Under the pieces are notes generated by a model. The model saw only the letters and a list, made by a program, of their open reading frames with translations, was not told the origin of the DNA and did not search any database. The position numbers were made by a program, and so were the translations under genes. Below are positions 57,501 to 59,930 of a DNA stretch of 64,000 nucleotides, piece after piece. The stretch spans positions 1-64,000 of the forward strand of contig JAVSML010001012.1 in the NCBI GenBank assembly GCA_038503035.1, read 5' to 3'. This stretch comes from Crocodylus rhombifer (taxonomy: Eukaryota > Chordata > Crocodylia > Crocodylidae). Positions within the stretch are counted from its first letter, which is position 1. Each line of letters opens with the position of its first letter.

Positions 57501-57536
57501 TGCCTGCTCCTGTCAGCCAACCTATGCCACTTCTGG
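12418..57536 (+). CDS. SCAF4: SCAF4 coding sequence, internal part: join of 18 exons (exons 2-19)
   Basis: The joined exons are 12418-12501, 13062-13106, 13664-13825, 19135-19270, 22485-22624, 24087-24263, 29831-29931, 31854-31962, 32460-32630, 39803-39888, 42018-42208, 45663-45763, 47180-47293, 48850-49006, 50230-50384, 56825-56987, 57129-57221 and 57324-57536. All have GT donors and AG acceptors and the phases agree throughout. The domain order is CTD-interaction domain, Gln/Pro linker, RS domain, RRM, proline-rich tail, which is the SCAF4/SCAF8 architecture. Residues such as [20 protein letters not shown] and [13 protein letters not shown] match SCAF4 rather than its paralogue SCAF8 as I recall both. 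Known role (mammals): nuclear protein that binds phosphorylated RNA polymerase II CTD and acts with SCAF8 as an mRNA anti-terminator. Exon 1 and the 3' terminal coding part are outside the window. Residue numbers given for the exons assume ten residues encoded by exon 1. Confidence 0.96.
12502..13061 (+). other. SCAF4: SCAF4 intron 2
   Basis: A 560-bp AT-rich intron with a gtaaag donor and tttttcag acceptor. No repeat or other feature was recognised. Confidence 0.9.
13062..13106 (+). CDS. SCAF4: SCAF4 exon 3: CTD-interaction domain, 45-bp exon
   Basis: A very short exon of 15 codons, phase 0 to 0, reading [15 protein letters not shown]. It is bounded by a good acceptor (tttttcag) and donor (gtaagc). 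It encodes CID helix residues between the exon 2 and exon 4 segments. It is too short for ordinary ORF scanning and was found by following the conserved SCAF4 reading frame. The introns on either side are each about 560 bp. Skipping it would keep frame but delete a core helix, so it is probably constitutive. Confidence 0.96.
13107..13663 (+). other. SCAF4: SCAF4 intron 3
   Basis: A 557-bp AT-rich intron with a gtaagc donor and a strong poly-T acceptor. No repeat or other feature was recognised. Confidence 0.9.
13664..13825 (+). CDS. SCAF4: SCAF4 exon 4: CTD-interaction domain core
   Basis: This exon is 162 bp, phase 0 to 0, 54 codons, about residues 54-107. It begins [20 protein letters not shown] and ends LYLCPSEDK. 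The YVIDSI segment is the signature helix found in Pcf11, Nrd1 and SCAF-type CIDs, and the following basic stretch (RQSRHQFG) lies close to the phospho-CTD groove in that family. The acceptor follows a clean polypyrimidine tract (ttttttttcag); the donor is gtataa. The LYLCPSEDK ending separates SCAF4 from SCAF8, whose equivalent differs as I recall it. Confidence 0.97.
14385..15225 (-). mobile_element. CR1 LINE, 3' fragment
   Basis: The + strand starts ttcatagatgctagggttgg and continues into aagggactccaacagatca, the reverse complement of a CR1 3' end. On the minus strand around 14617-14907 the last part of ORF2 is readable in pieces ([32 protein letters not shown]). It is 5' truncated, as usual for CR1, and antisense to SCAF4. 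Confidence 0.85.
15240..15312 (+). mobile_element. CR1 LINE 3' end in the opposite orientation
   Basis: It reads gggggtcggacttgatgatc and then cccttccaatcctactaact, which is the sense strand of a CR1 3' terminus. Lying next to the minus-oriented copy, it makes a head-to-head CR1 pair. It is the only clearly + oriented CR1 piece seen. Confidence 0.7.
15900..16238. mobile_element. hAT-like non-autonomous element
   Basis: Its ends are CAGGGGTGCTCAACC and, reverse-complemented, CAGTAGTGCCCAACC. The interior is GC-rich and non-coding. The flanking octamers agree only partly, so it is old or the ends are slightly misplaced. Confidence 0.6.
16877..17162. mobile_element. hAT-like element with Cys/Leu-rich shadow ORF
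   Basis: It begins CAGTAGGGGTCAATC and ends gctaccccaatg. The interior is built from short pyrimidine-rich units (tgctctgcttyctgctg) repeated irregularly, which is why ORFs rich in Cys and Leu appear on the + strand. No target duplication is evident. Confidence 0.45.
17640..17790. repeat. Cluster of tttctcct/aggagaaa hairpins
   Basis: The arms gtttctcctaggggag (17642-17657) and ctctcccaggagaaac (17663-17678) face each other across a few bases. A further palindrome, caggagagcttctcctg, follows at 17766-17782. The surroundings (to about 18230, where ggctatgtacacaca reads on the minus strand) may be a degraded MITE. Confidence 0.4.
18556..18954 (-). other. Unassigned 132-codon open reading frame
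   Basis: The minus-strand reading frame has a Lys/Glu-rich middle ([38 protein letters not shown]) and ends [10 protein letters not shown] do not recognise it. The composition is more protein-like than that of the other intronic ORFs, so a processed pseudogene or retroposed exon is possible. There is no poly(A) tail, promoter or second exon to support a gene, and chance is the default. Confidence 0.2.
19135..19270 (+). CDS. SCAF4: SCAF4 exon 5: end of the CTD-interaction domain
   Basis: This exon is 136 bp, phase 0 to 1. It starts [20 protein letters not shown] and continues [11 protein letters not shown], the last CID helices, then runs into a low-complexity Ser/Thr/Ala linker ([15 protein letters not shown]). 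The [12 protein letters not shown] segment is the usual C-terminal CID signature. The acceptor is tgtacag after a T-rich tract; the donor is gtatgg. The final G pairs with the first two bases of exon 6 to make a Gly codon. It is separated from exon 4 by a 5.3-kb intron. Confidence 0.97.
19363..19820. repeat. GC-rich block flanked by 17-bp direct repeats
   Basis: The same 17 bases, tccctgcttattactag, occur at 19363-19379 and 19804-19820. Between them is a GC-rich block whose two ends are related in inverted orientation: ggtctactcagat at the left and atttgagtaggtcc at the right. It looks like an insertion with a long target duplication, but the class is unclear. It starts about 90 bp after the exon 5 donor. 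Confidence 0.55.
20237..20272. repeat. C19-A17 double homopolymer
   Basis: Nineteen C are followed directly by seventeen A. Such runs are prone to length errors in sequencing and assembly. Confidence 0.95.
20761..20965. repeat. Dispersed repeat body related to the 538-690 family
   Basis: It contains tttgtgatatcttttattcg followed by accaaatgta, then aagcttttggacatgaag and ctgaagaaggaaggac. I recognise this order as the body of a common reptile repeat whose head resembles 538-570 and 43804-43840. The ends are approximate. Confidence 0.45.
21615..21800. mobile_element. 186-bp element with perfect 15-bp terminal inverted repeats
   Basis: CAGGGTTCAAATTAC stands at the left end and its exact reverse complement at the right end. 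An A19 run (21655-21673) lies inside. The flanking octamers ctcttatt and cttccatt match at 5 of 8, compatible with an old hAT duplication. It is non-coding. Confidence 0.65.
22485..22624 (+). CDS. SCAF4: SCAF4 exon 6: Pro-rich linker
   Basis: This exon is 140 bp, phase 1 to 2 bases completing codon 199, so exons 5 and 6 together give 92 codons. The translation is (G)[14 protein letters not shown] followed by [20 protein letters not shown] and ending QGQQ. The [11 protein letters not shown] segment is a conserved amphipathic piece shared by SCAF4 and SCAF8 downstream of the CID; its function is not known to me. The acceptor is tttctttcag; the donor is gtaaga. Confidence 0.95.
22625..24086 (+). 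other. SCAF4: SCAF4 intron 6
   Basis: A 1.46-kb AT-rich intron. A GC-richer patch around 23.63-23.80 kb (starting gcagaggtacgc) may be a degraded hAT remnant, but I could not define its ends. Nothing else was recognised. Confidence 0.85.
24087..24263 (+). CDS. SCAF4: SCAF4 exon 7: Gln-rich linker
   Basis: This exon is 177 bp, phase 0 to 0, 59 codons, about residues 200-258. It reads [17 protein letters not shown], then [17 protein letters not shown], and ends [12 protein letters not shown]. It is rich in Gln, Pro and Thr and is predicted to be disordered apart from a short amphipathic VQAITAQLK helix. The acceptor (ttgttaag) resembles the weak one of exon 2; the donor is gtaggt. Being frame-neutral, it could be a cassette exon. 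A nested pair of CR1 LINEs begins about 100 bp after its donor. Confidence 0.95.
24360..25141 (-). mobile_element. Older CR1 LINE, 3' part
   Basis: It starts gtcatagaaaagtaagagct and then ggaagggacttcagagg, the reverse complement of a CR1 3' end. It continues through cctagggagtttattccactg-type sequence of the ORF2 tail and stops abruptly after cagcaagagagagaatgtg, where a second CR1 3' end begins. Its continuation is at about 28906-29460. Confidence 0.8.
25223..26844 (-). pseudogene. CR1 ORF2 reverse transcriptase, broken
   Basis: The RT reads in fragments across frames: [20 protein letters not shown] (26844 block), [20 protein letters not shown] and [15 protein letters not shown] (26576-26268), [20 protein letters not shown] (26164 block), [12 protein letters not shown] then [14 protein letters not shown] (26018-25650), and the tail [20 protein letters not shown] (25483-25223). 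SPQG..LGPV runs straight into [10 protein letters not shown], skipping the stretch where CR1 enzymes carry the catalytic FADDT motif. Stops and frameshifts occur as well. The enzyme is dead. Confidence 0.9.
27046..27825 (-). pseudogene. CR1 ORF2 apurinic-like endonuclease domain, open frame
   Basis: This is an uninterrupted 259-codon frame. It begins [20 protein letters not shown] and shows the endonuclease motifs in order: N13 in YTNARSM, E40 in GITETWWD, the VGVYYRPP block at 111-118, D146 and N148 in [10 protein letters not shown], and D214-H215 in RDHQLIGF (the usual Ser before DH is Arg here). In CR1 this domain nicks target DNA to prime reverse transcription. The frame ends at LRGNHS, after which the RT is damaged, so the domain is a relic although unbroken. 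Confidence 0.88.
28192..28921 (-). pseudogene. CR1 ORF1 remnant (coiled coil plus esterase-like domain)
   Basis: Two overlapping minus-strand frames offset by one base make up one ORF1. The first (28921-28616) has [20 protein letters not shown], a CxxC motif and coiled coil. The second (28776-28192) has [35 protein letters not shown] and [17 protein letters not shown], the SGNH-esterase-like domain known from CR1 ORF1. The block I expect as GDS is GDT, losing the nucleophilic serine; the later G.ND block is kept. The frame change falls near 28680. Confidence 0.8.
28906..29460 (-). mobile_element. Older CR1 LINE, 5' part (split off by the insertion)
   Basis: It resumes the older element, with ctgcctctggaccctctctt on the + strand, and on the minus strand [20 protein letters not shown] followed by VL (29472-29251), the thumb part of the RT. 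That is exactly the section that should follow the ORF2 tail segment ending at 25141. Confidence 0.8.
29831..29931 (+). CDS. SCAF4: SCAF4 exon 8: acidic [14 protein letters not shown] segment
   Basis: This exon is 101 bp, phase 0, ending with two bases of a split Phe codon. It reads [20 protein letters not shown] and then [13 protein letters not shown]. The [14 protein letters not shown] block is highly conserved in SCAF4 and has a counterpart in SCAF8. The mammalian protein, as I recall it, carries a longer Ala/Pro-rich run after KKED; here that run is replaced by about ten Ser/Pro-rich residues. The acceptor is cttttttcag; the donor is gtgagt. Confidence 0.95.
30511..30527. repeat. C17 homopolymer
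   Basis: An uninterrupted run of seventeen C in AT-rich intron 8. Confidence 0.95.
30602..30631. repeat. Small perfect hairpin
   Basis: The arms gtacacttagt and actaagtgtac are exact reverse complements separated by 8 bases. No function is suggested. Confidence 0.7.
31854..31962 (+). CDS. SCAF4: SCAF4 exon 9: [11 protein letters not shown] segment
   Basis: This exon is 109 bp and completes the Phe codon begun in exon 8. It reads (F)[17 protein letters not shown] and then [19 protein letters not shown]. It is a Pro, Met and Gln-rich linker with no known fold. FGFPG and the QQDP..HQ ending align with mammalian SCAF4 as I recall it. The acceptor is tttag after a short T/G tract; the donor is gtagtt. 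Exons 8 and 9 together supply exactly 70 codons. Confidence 0.94.
31963..32459 (+). other. SCAF4: SCAF4 intron 9
   Basis: A 497-bp AT-rich intron with no recognised repeat. Its 3' splice site is ttttttccaaag. Confidence 0.9.
32460..32630 (+). CDS. SCAF4: SCAF4 exon 10: Pro/Gln-rich linker
   Basis: This exon is 171 bp, phase 0 to 0, 57 codons. It reads [20 protein letters not shown], then [19 protein letters not shown], and ends MQKTHQQ. It is proline-rich and expected to be disordered. The acceptor is ttttttccaaag, which lacks a pyrimidine just before the AG; the donor is gtgagg. The exon is frame-neutral. The following intron, 7.2 kb, is the longest complete one in the window. Confidence 0.95.
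33671..35241. mobile_element. GC-rich 1.57-kb non-coding hAT element with perfect target duplication
   Basis: The ends are CAGGGGCGGGCAAT and, reverse-complemented, CAGGGGTGGGCAAA. The octamer CTTTAAAC flanks both (33663-33670 and 35242-35249). The interior is strongly GC-rich compared with the intron and consists of two fold-back modules, about 34138-34330 and 34683-34880, each bounded by inverted copies of a gctgagcgtggggaaaagcgg-like sequence. It includes a C19 run (34934-34952). No transposase similarity was seen; the many ORFs overlap on both strands and reflect composition. Confidence 0.88.
36869..36892. repeat. T24 homopolymer
   Basis: A run of twenty-four T. On the minus strand it is an A-run, but no retroposon body was recognised next to it. 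Confidence 0.95.
36973..37309. mobile_element. hAT-like non-autonomous element
   Basis: The left end is CAGTATCAAATGTGTGGCC; the right end, reverse-complemented, is CTGGGTGTCAAACTC. Both resemble the CAGGGGTGTCAAACTC ends common in sauropsid hAT elements. No ORF or clear target duplication was found. Confidence 0.5.
37817..38038. mobile_element. PIF/Harbinger-like MITE, 222 bp
   Basis: The ends GGGAGTATCTACAC and, reverse-complemented, GGGCACGTCTACAT are flanked by a 3-bp AAT on each side (37814-37816 and 38039-38041). It is related by its ends to the elements at 6867 and 42442. Confidence 0.65.
39196..39262. repeat. Imperfect hairpin
   Basis: Arms starting cagatccc and ending tcatgcc (39196-39224) and their inverted counterpart (39235-39262) match at about 80%, with a 10-base loop. 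It is probably the core of an old fold-back repeat. Confidence 0.55.
39803..39888 (+). CDS. SCAF4: SCAF4 exon 11: start of the RS domain
   Basis: This exon is 86 bp, phase 0, ending with two bases of a split Arg codon. It reads [20 protein letters not shown] and then KSRSRSAS(R). It links the Pro/Gln region to the Arg/Ser-rich domain that gives the SR-related family its name; RS dipeptides are phosphorylated by SR kinases and mediate protein contacts with splicing and transcription factors (family knowledge). The acceptor is gtcactttag; the donor is gtaaac. Confidence 0.95.
39889..42017 (+). other. SCAF4: SCAF4 intron 11
   Basis: A 2.1-kb intron between the two RS-domain exons. Most of its second half is a 1.33-kb GC-rich hAT element. 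39889-40591 shows nothing further. Confidence 0.9.
40592..41921. mobile_element. GC-rich 1.33-kb non-coding hAT element
   Basis: The ends are CAGGGGTTGGCAAC and, reverse-complemented, CAGGGGTAGGCAAT. The flanking octamers ctctagag (40584-40591) and ctctagtg (41922-41929) agree at 7 of 8. Bases 40690-41680 are very GC-rich and give ORFs of 301, 299 and 228 codons on both strands with Ala, Gly, Pro, Trp and Cys-rich translations; I regard these as compositional artefacts. A T-rich then A-rich stretch at 41690-41760 separates the GC-rich part from the right end. Confidence 0.82.
42018..42208 (+). CDS. SCAF4: SCAF4 exon 12: RS domain
   Basis: This exon is 191 bp and begins by completing the split Arg codon. 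It reads (R)[17 protein letters not shown], then [20 protein letters not shown], then an Arg/Glu alternating stretch ([16 protein letters not shown]) and [10 protein letters not shown]. The Arg/Glu run is encoded by a nearly pure purine tract around 42133-42166, which should also act as a splicing enhancer. The donor is gtgagt with one base of a Val codon before it. Reading through the donor would add only a few residues (EFLQLSLLL) before a stop, so retention of intron 12 would truncate the protein before the RRM. Confidence 0.95.
42442..42768. mobile_element. Palindromic PIF/Harbinger-like MITE, 327 bp
   Basis: The ends GGGTGCCTGTACATG and, reverse-complemented, GGGCATTTTCACATG are flanked by CTA on both sides (42439-42441 and 42769-42771). 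The interior is largely a long inverted repeat centred near 42622, with arms including cttctaaatgacagcagggg at the left and its complement around 42635-42657. A smaller palindrome, tggagcatggtaattactg then tgctcca, lies at about 42524-42550. Confidence 0.7.
43804..43870 (+). repeat. Short dispersed repeat fragment
   Basis: It reads aggggtgttggttgtagccg then tgttggtctaag, the same head as at 538. Only the head is preserved. Confidence 0.5.
45663..45763 (+). CDS. SCAF4: SCAF4 exon 13: first half of the RRM
   Basis: This exon is 101 bp, completing a Val codon and ending in phase 0. It reads (V)[17 protein letters not shown] and then [23 protein letters not shown] is the RNP2 motif (beta 1) of an RNA recognition motif; the following helix LLEEFGPI is typical of RRM alpha 1 and beta 2. 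In this family the RRM binds nascent RNA. The acceptor is a T-rich tract then ctag; the donor is gtgagt. Confidence 0.96.
45764..47179 (+). other. SCAF4: SCAF4 intron 13
   Basis: A 1.4-kb intron containing one pogo/Tigger-like element (45969-46443). The rest is AT-rich with nothing recognised. Confidence 0.9.
45969..46443 (-). mobile_element. pogo/Tigger-like element, internally deleted
   Basis: The terminal inverted repeats contain TCCCTCGCTTTATGC at the left and, reverse-complemented, TCCCTCACTTTATGC at the right, the Tigger pattern. On the minus strand 46310-46104 encodes [19 protein letters not shown] then NCAEAGEG, which fits the start of a CENP-B-type helix-turn-helix as in pogo transposases. 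The frame stops soon after, so the DDE catalytic part is deleted. Right beyond the terminal repeat TA is present, but the exact edges are uncertain. Confidence 0.72.
47180..47293 (+). CDS. SCAF4: SCAF4 exon 14: RNP1 half of the RRM
   Basis: This exon is 114 bp, phase 0 to 0, 38 codons. It reads [20 protein letters not shown] and then [27 protein letters not shown] is the RNP1 motif (beta 3); in place of the second aromatic of canonical RNP1 it has hydrophobic Val/Met, as do SCAF4 and SCAF8 generally as I recall. ALQKL is alpha 2. The acceptor is gtgacag; the donor is gtatca. Although frame-neutral, skipping would destroy the RRM. Confidence 0.96.
47294..48849 (+). other. SCAF4: SCAF4 intron 14
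   Basis: A 1.56-kb intron with a GC-rich fold-back repeat at about 47.74-48.44 kb. The flanks are AT-rich. Confidence 0.9.
47738..48440. mobile_element. GC-rich MITE-like fold-back block
   Basis: It begins gggcatgcctacatgtg and shows a related inverted sequence, ctgtctacatgtgcc, near 48359-48373. A hairpin using gtgggtttac and gtaaacccac brackets 47768-47821. Another, gagtaaatttgctac against gtagcaaacttactc, spans 48395-48436. The middle is GC-rich. No target duplication was identified and the right edge is uncertain. Confidence 0.45.
48850..49006 (+). CDS. SCAF4: SCAF4 exon 15: end of the RRM and conserved extension
   Basis: This exon is 157 bp, phase 0 to 1. It starts [20 protein letters not shown], where IAWALNKG is the final RRM strand, and continues [19 protein letters not shown] and [13 protein letters not shown]. 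The [13 protein letters not shown] block just after the RRM is almost invariant between SCAF4 and SCAF8 and probably packs on the RRM (inference). The acceptor is tttctttaag; the donor is gtaaaa. Confidence 0.96.
49007..50229 (+). other. SCAF4: SCAF4 intron 15
   Basis: A 1.2-kb AT-rich intron. Only an A21 run at 49363-49383 stands out. Confidence 0.9.
49363..49383. repeat. A21 homopolymer
   Basis: A run of twenty-one A in intron 15. No retroposed sequence upstream of it was recognised. Confidence 0.95.
50230..50384 (+). CDS. SCAF4: SCAF4 exon 16: linker after the RRM
   Basis: This exon is 155 bp and completes a Glu codon, ending in phase 0. It reads (E)[18 protein letters not shown], then [20 protein letters not shown] and [13 protein letters not shown]. 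It begins the long proline-rich C-terminal region. [19 protein letters not shown] matches mammalian SCAF4 closely as I recall it. The acceptor is ttctttcag; the donor is gtgaga. The next intron is 6.4 kb and carries a CR1 and several DNA transposons. Confidence 0.95.
50919..52465 (-). mobile_element. CR1 LINE, 5' truncated
   Basis: The + strand starts cacagaatcatagaaaatta then gggttggaagggacctcag, the reverse complement of a CR1 3' end. Minus-strand RT pieces are readable: [20 protein letters not shown] and [14 protein letters not shown] (52242-52036), [15 protein letters not shown] (51636 block), and the tail [20 protein letters not shown] (51335-50964). The position of the FADDT motif reads as unrelated sequence with a stop. 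The element is antisense to SCAF4. Confidence 0.88.
53405..53935. repeat. GC-rich hAT-like block with repeated internal units
   Basis: It begins gggcatcaaacttaaggctg, similar to the atcaaatgtgtggcc end at 36973, and ends near ggtaggtttgcctccc. Inside, units such as gatctggcctg, tggtctggactgg and tgcacacagcacagggg recur irregularly. No ORF is credible. Confidence 0.4.
54411..54994. mobile_element. Fold-back element with CGATTCG-type ends
   Basis: The outer parts are rich in gattcg and caatttgg motifs and the ends are related: gttgggatgtacaaag at the left and, reverse-complemented, ctagggctgtgtgaag at the right. The GC-rich core is an inverted repeat: cttgaggtaccagg with ctgagatggtggggtgga (about 54577-54626) faces tccactccaccatctcag with ctggtacctcgag (about 54763-54808). 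I associate this CGATTCG repeat with crocodilian genomes. Family unnamed. Confidence 0.6.
55920..56170. repeat. Long GC-rich palindrome of about 250 bp
   Basis: The left arm reads gcaggggctggacttggag and ggaggatgctgcatccaccc; the right arm read backwards gives gcaggggctgggttcagag and ggaggatactgcatccaccc. A well-matched part is 55958-56004 against 56086-56132, and pairing continues inwards (gcagccccagctc against gagccggggctgc). It is surrounded by AT-rich intron and is probably a fold-back transposon derivative. Confidence 0.7.
56825..56987 (+). CDS. SCAF4: SCAF4 exon 17: proline-rich region
   Basis: This exon is 163 bp, phase 0 to 1. It reads [19 protein letters not shown], then [16 protein letters not shown], then a seven-proline run and [13 protein letters not shown](G). 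Polyproline runs with FLRP are potential SH3, WW or EVH1 ligands; no partner can be assigned from sequence. The acceptor is ttcgtag; the donor is gtatat. Introns 17 and 18 are very short (141 and 102 bp), so exons 17-19 form a tight cluster. Confidence 0.95.
57129..57221 (+). CDS. SCAF4: SCAF4 exon 18: proline-rich region, frame-neutral exon
   Basis: This exon is 93 bp, phase 1 to 1. It reads (G)[15 protein letters not shown], then [22 protein letters not shown] is a short internal repetition in the DNA (tctgttcccgta/tctgttcctca). The acceptor is ttgtatag; the donor is gtaagt. Because both boundaries are phase 1, the exon can be skipped without changing frame. Confidence 0.94.
57324..57536 (+). 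CDS. SCAF4: SCAF4 exon 19: last coding exon in the window
   Basis: This exon is 213 bp, phase 1 to 1. It reads (S)[17 protein letters not shown], then [17 protein letters not shown], and ends in two copies of PAP(A/V)SQPM followed by PLL(G). The double unit is encoded by two adjacent 24-bp repeats at 57479-57502 and 57503-57526 that differ at one base; the mammalian protein as I recall it has one such segment. The acceptor is gttccttag; the donor is gtaagt. The next exon, expected to start with TQGVAPG-like sequence, is not found before 64000. Confidence 0.94.
57479..57526 (+). repeat. SCAF4: 24-bp tandem duplication inside exon 19
   Basis: Two adjacent 24-mers (cctgctcctgccagcc.. and cctgctcctgtcagcc..) differ by one base and encode PAPASQPM and PAPVSQPM in frame. 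Confidence 0.95.
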
Positions 57537-58041
57537 GTAAGTTGCCTTTTTTATATTTTTCAAATTTATCCCAGTTTAATCACTTAAAAAGGGTTTTTTA
57601 AACTCAGTTCTTTTTAATCTGTCTTGCTGTTTACCTTCAACCAATGGGAAACAAAATCAGTCAAAATAAACTACTAAGAATTCTGTCCTGGTTATACCTA
57701 GGCAAATACTGGCTTTTTCATGCTATGGTTTGGCATTGAATAGGCATTTAAACTTCTACCAATAAGGCTTACATCATGAGGAAACAGAAAATGAAATTAA
57801 TCTACTTCCAGGTTTTTAAAATTGGGCTGGGAAGACGTTAGCTGGGTCCAGTAAATTATATACAGTCTGAGATTAGCAAATTGACTTGCTTAATTAAATT
57901 ATCTTTTATGGCATACAGATGCTTAGTCATGACATGAGCTGCATTCTAGACTTGAATTGTATGTGCATAAAGGAAATTACACACATTCACTGAAGGAGTG
58001 TTGCTCTTTTTTTAAAATAAATTTTAAAAATATGAACCCCT

Positions 58042-58069
58042 GGGGGTGGGTGGGTGGGTGTGTGTGTGT

Positions 58070-58101
<32 letters not shown>
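58042..58101. repeat. (GGGT)n-(GT)n microsatellite
   Basis: A ggggtgggtgggtgggt start passes into a long gt run of about 45 bases with one ggg interruption, followed by A5 and T11. Confidence 0.95.
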
Positions 58102-58106
<5 letters not shown>

Positions 58107-58750
58107 TTTTTTTTTTTTGGTCTGTGGAATTGGCCATGTTATAAAGTAAAATCTCCACCCAGCTTTACTCAATGCAAAGTTTGAGCCACTTTATTGTACC
58201 TGAGCTTATATTACTGTTACACAATCTTACTTTGAGAGAAAAGACTTGTAAATAAGTTAGCTGTAGATATTCTGAGATTTGAATTTATTTATGGGCACTT
58301 CCAGAATTTAAAGATTATTTAGTTTTCTAGAGCTGCCTGAAGAATGAATACCTTTCACATGACTTGCTTATCTCTGCCAGTATAGGACACGTACCACATG
58401 TTCATTTTAAAAAGCTGTCTCCTGCTTCAATAAAAACATTACCATTAAATTTATAGACTGTTTATTCACTTGGACTGTGGGAGCTTATAAGTAAAAACTT
58501 GAAAAGAATGGAATAATTTTATTTGGTATATTGAGCCTGGAAATTTGTTTGTATGGCAGGACAAATAGAAATATAATTAACAATTGGACTTAGTGGCTAA
58601 GTTTTTTTTAAATGACTAGTGATTTTTTTTTGGATGCCTAAAGTTGGAAGTTCAACACAAGACCTTGAAGAAATTCAGTTTTCAGAAAGTGCTGTGTATC
58701 TGCCCTCTGAAAATCATGCTATAAAATCGCCTCAAGATGGACACGATCTT

Positions 58751-58784
58751 AATTAATTAATAAATAAATAAATAAATAAATAAT
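58751..58784. repeat. (AATT)2-(AAAT)n microsatellite
   Basis: A tract of aattaatt followed by repeated aaat units. Confidence 0.95.
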
Positions 58785-59699
58785 CTAAACTATAATGGGA
58801 CAGAGAGGAAAAAATTATAAGGAAGTCCTGGGCTGAGAAAAGATTAGGGTTACAGTAATAAGAATGTTATTGTTCTGTCAAGATAGTCACATCTTGGTGA
58901 TGTGCTTCCTTATCTTTTACAACTGAATGCATTTGTTGGGTTTTTTAACAGAATTTAAAATAATAATGTAAAATAAAATAATAAAATTAAGACAGTAGTC
59001 TTGTGACTTAAGTTATAAGTATTCCACTCAAAACCTGGTATTTATTTGAACATTTAGCAGTTTGCTGTCTCGCCGTGTATAGAATAAAGGATTATTGTCA
59101 AGTGAGAAGATTGACTTCATGGAAGAAAGTAAAAGTAAAATTTTAAAGTAACGTTGTTGATTTATTTATAGAAAATGCAGATGTCTGAATGTTTTTACCT
59201 GCTATTCTTACTTTTGAAAGCTTTAAAAAAGTGCATTTGGAAGGTTAGGAAATAAAACTTTATCTCCTTTTATCAGCTTGTTTACTTTTGTGCTTTAACA
59301 GTACTTTGTTCTCGAGAATAAACAGTATAGTTGACCTTTCAATCAGATGCGCCAACTGTGGAGCTTTCACTTAGCAACAGGTGGGGAGAGGTGATTTCTT
59401 AAGGATTGTAAAGCCACACGTTTTCAGGGAGATATGTTCAGATACTGCACTAGTGTCCCACTTTTGCTTCTCTTTAAAATGGGCACATTTCAAGTTGTTG
59501 GGGGCTACTTTAGAAGATAGAAACTGCATGTCAAGGAATTATGCAAGAACCGTCCATACTGACAACTCAGAGTAAAGGAAAACTTTGTAAAAAAAAATAG
59601 ATATGATACCAGCAGGAATGCAGAGATTCATATATCCTACAATATTAAAGTTAGAAAATTACTAATACATTTTGGTTGTGCTTTTTAAAATTGTTCAGT

Positions 59700-59930
59700 C
59701 AGTAAATACTACTAGAATTCTTATATCCCTTTGAAACCAGAGTGGAACACCTTTTCCGTTGAGCTTTGTGCTACTGCACAAAGGAGTGAGAATCGAACCT
59801 GGTCTCTTGTTCCGTAGACTAGGAGGAGATGTGAGGGGAGGTAAACACAGTGTTCTCCACCACTTCAGGTTAGCAAGGAGGTGGAGGCCATCTTGTATAA
59901 CTTGCTGTTGAAAGAGCAAGATGGATCATG
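59700..59930 (-). repeat. Possible tRNA-derived SINE remnant
   Basis: On the minus strand ccaggttcgattctcactcc resembles an RNA polymerase III B box (GGTTCGANTCC). An A box was not convincing, and no poly(A) tail or target duplication was seen, so this may be coincidence. Confidence 0.2.

Noticed and set aside
58042..58101. GT-rich tract as a regulatory or CRISPR-like array
   Set aside because: It is a plain microsatellite. No spaced direct repeats of CRISPR type exist anywhere in the window.
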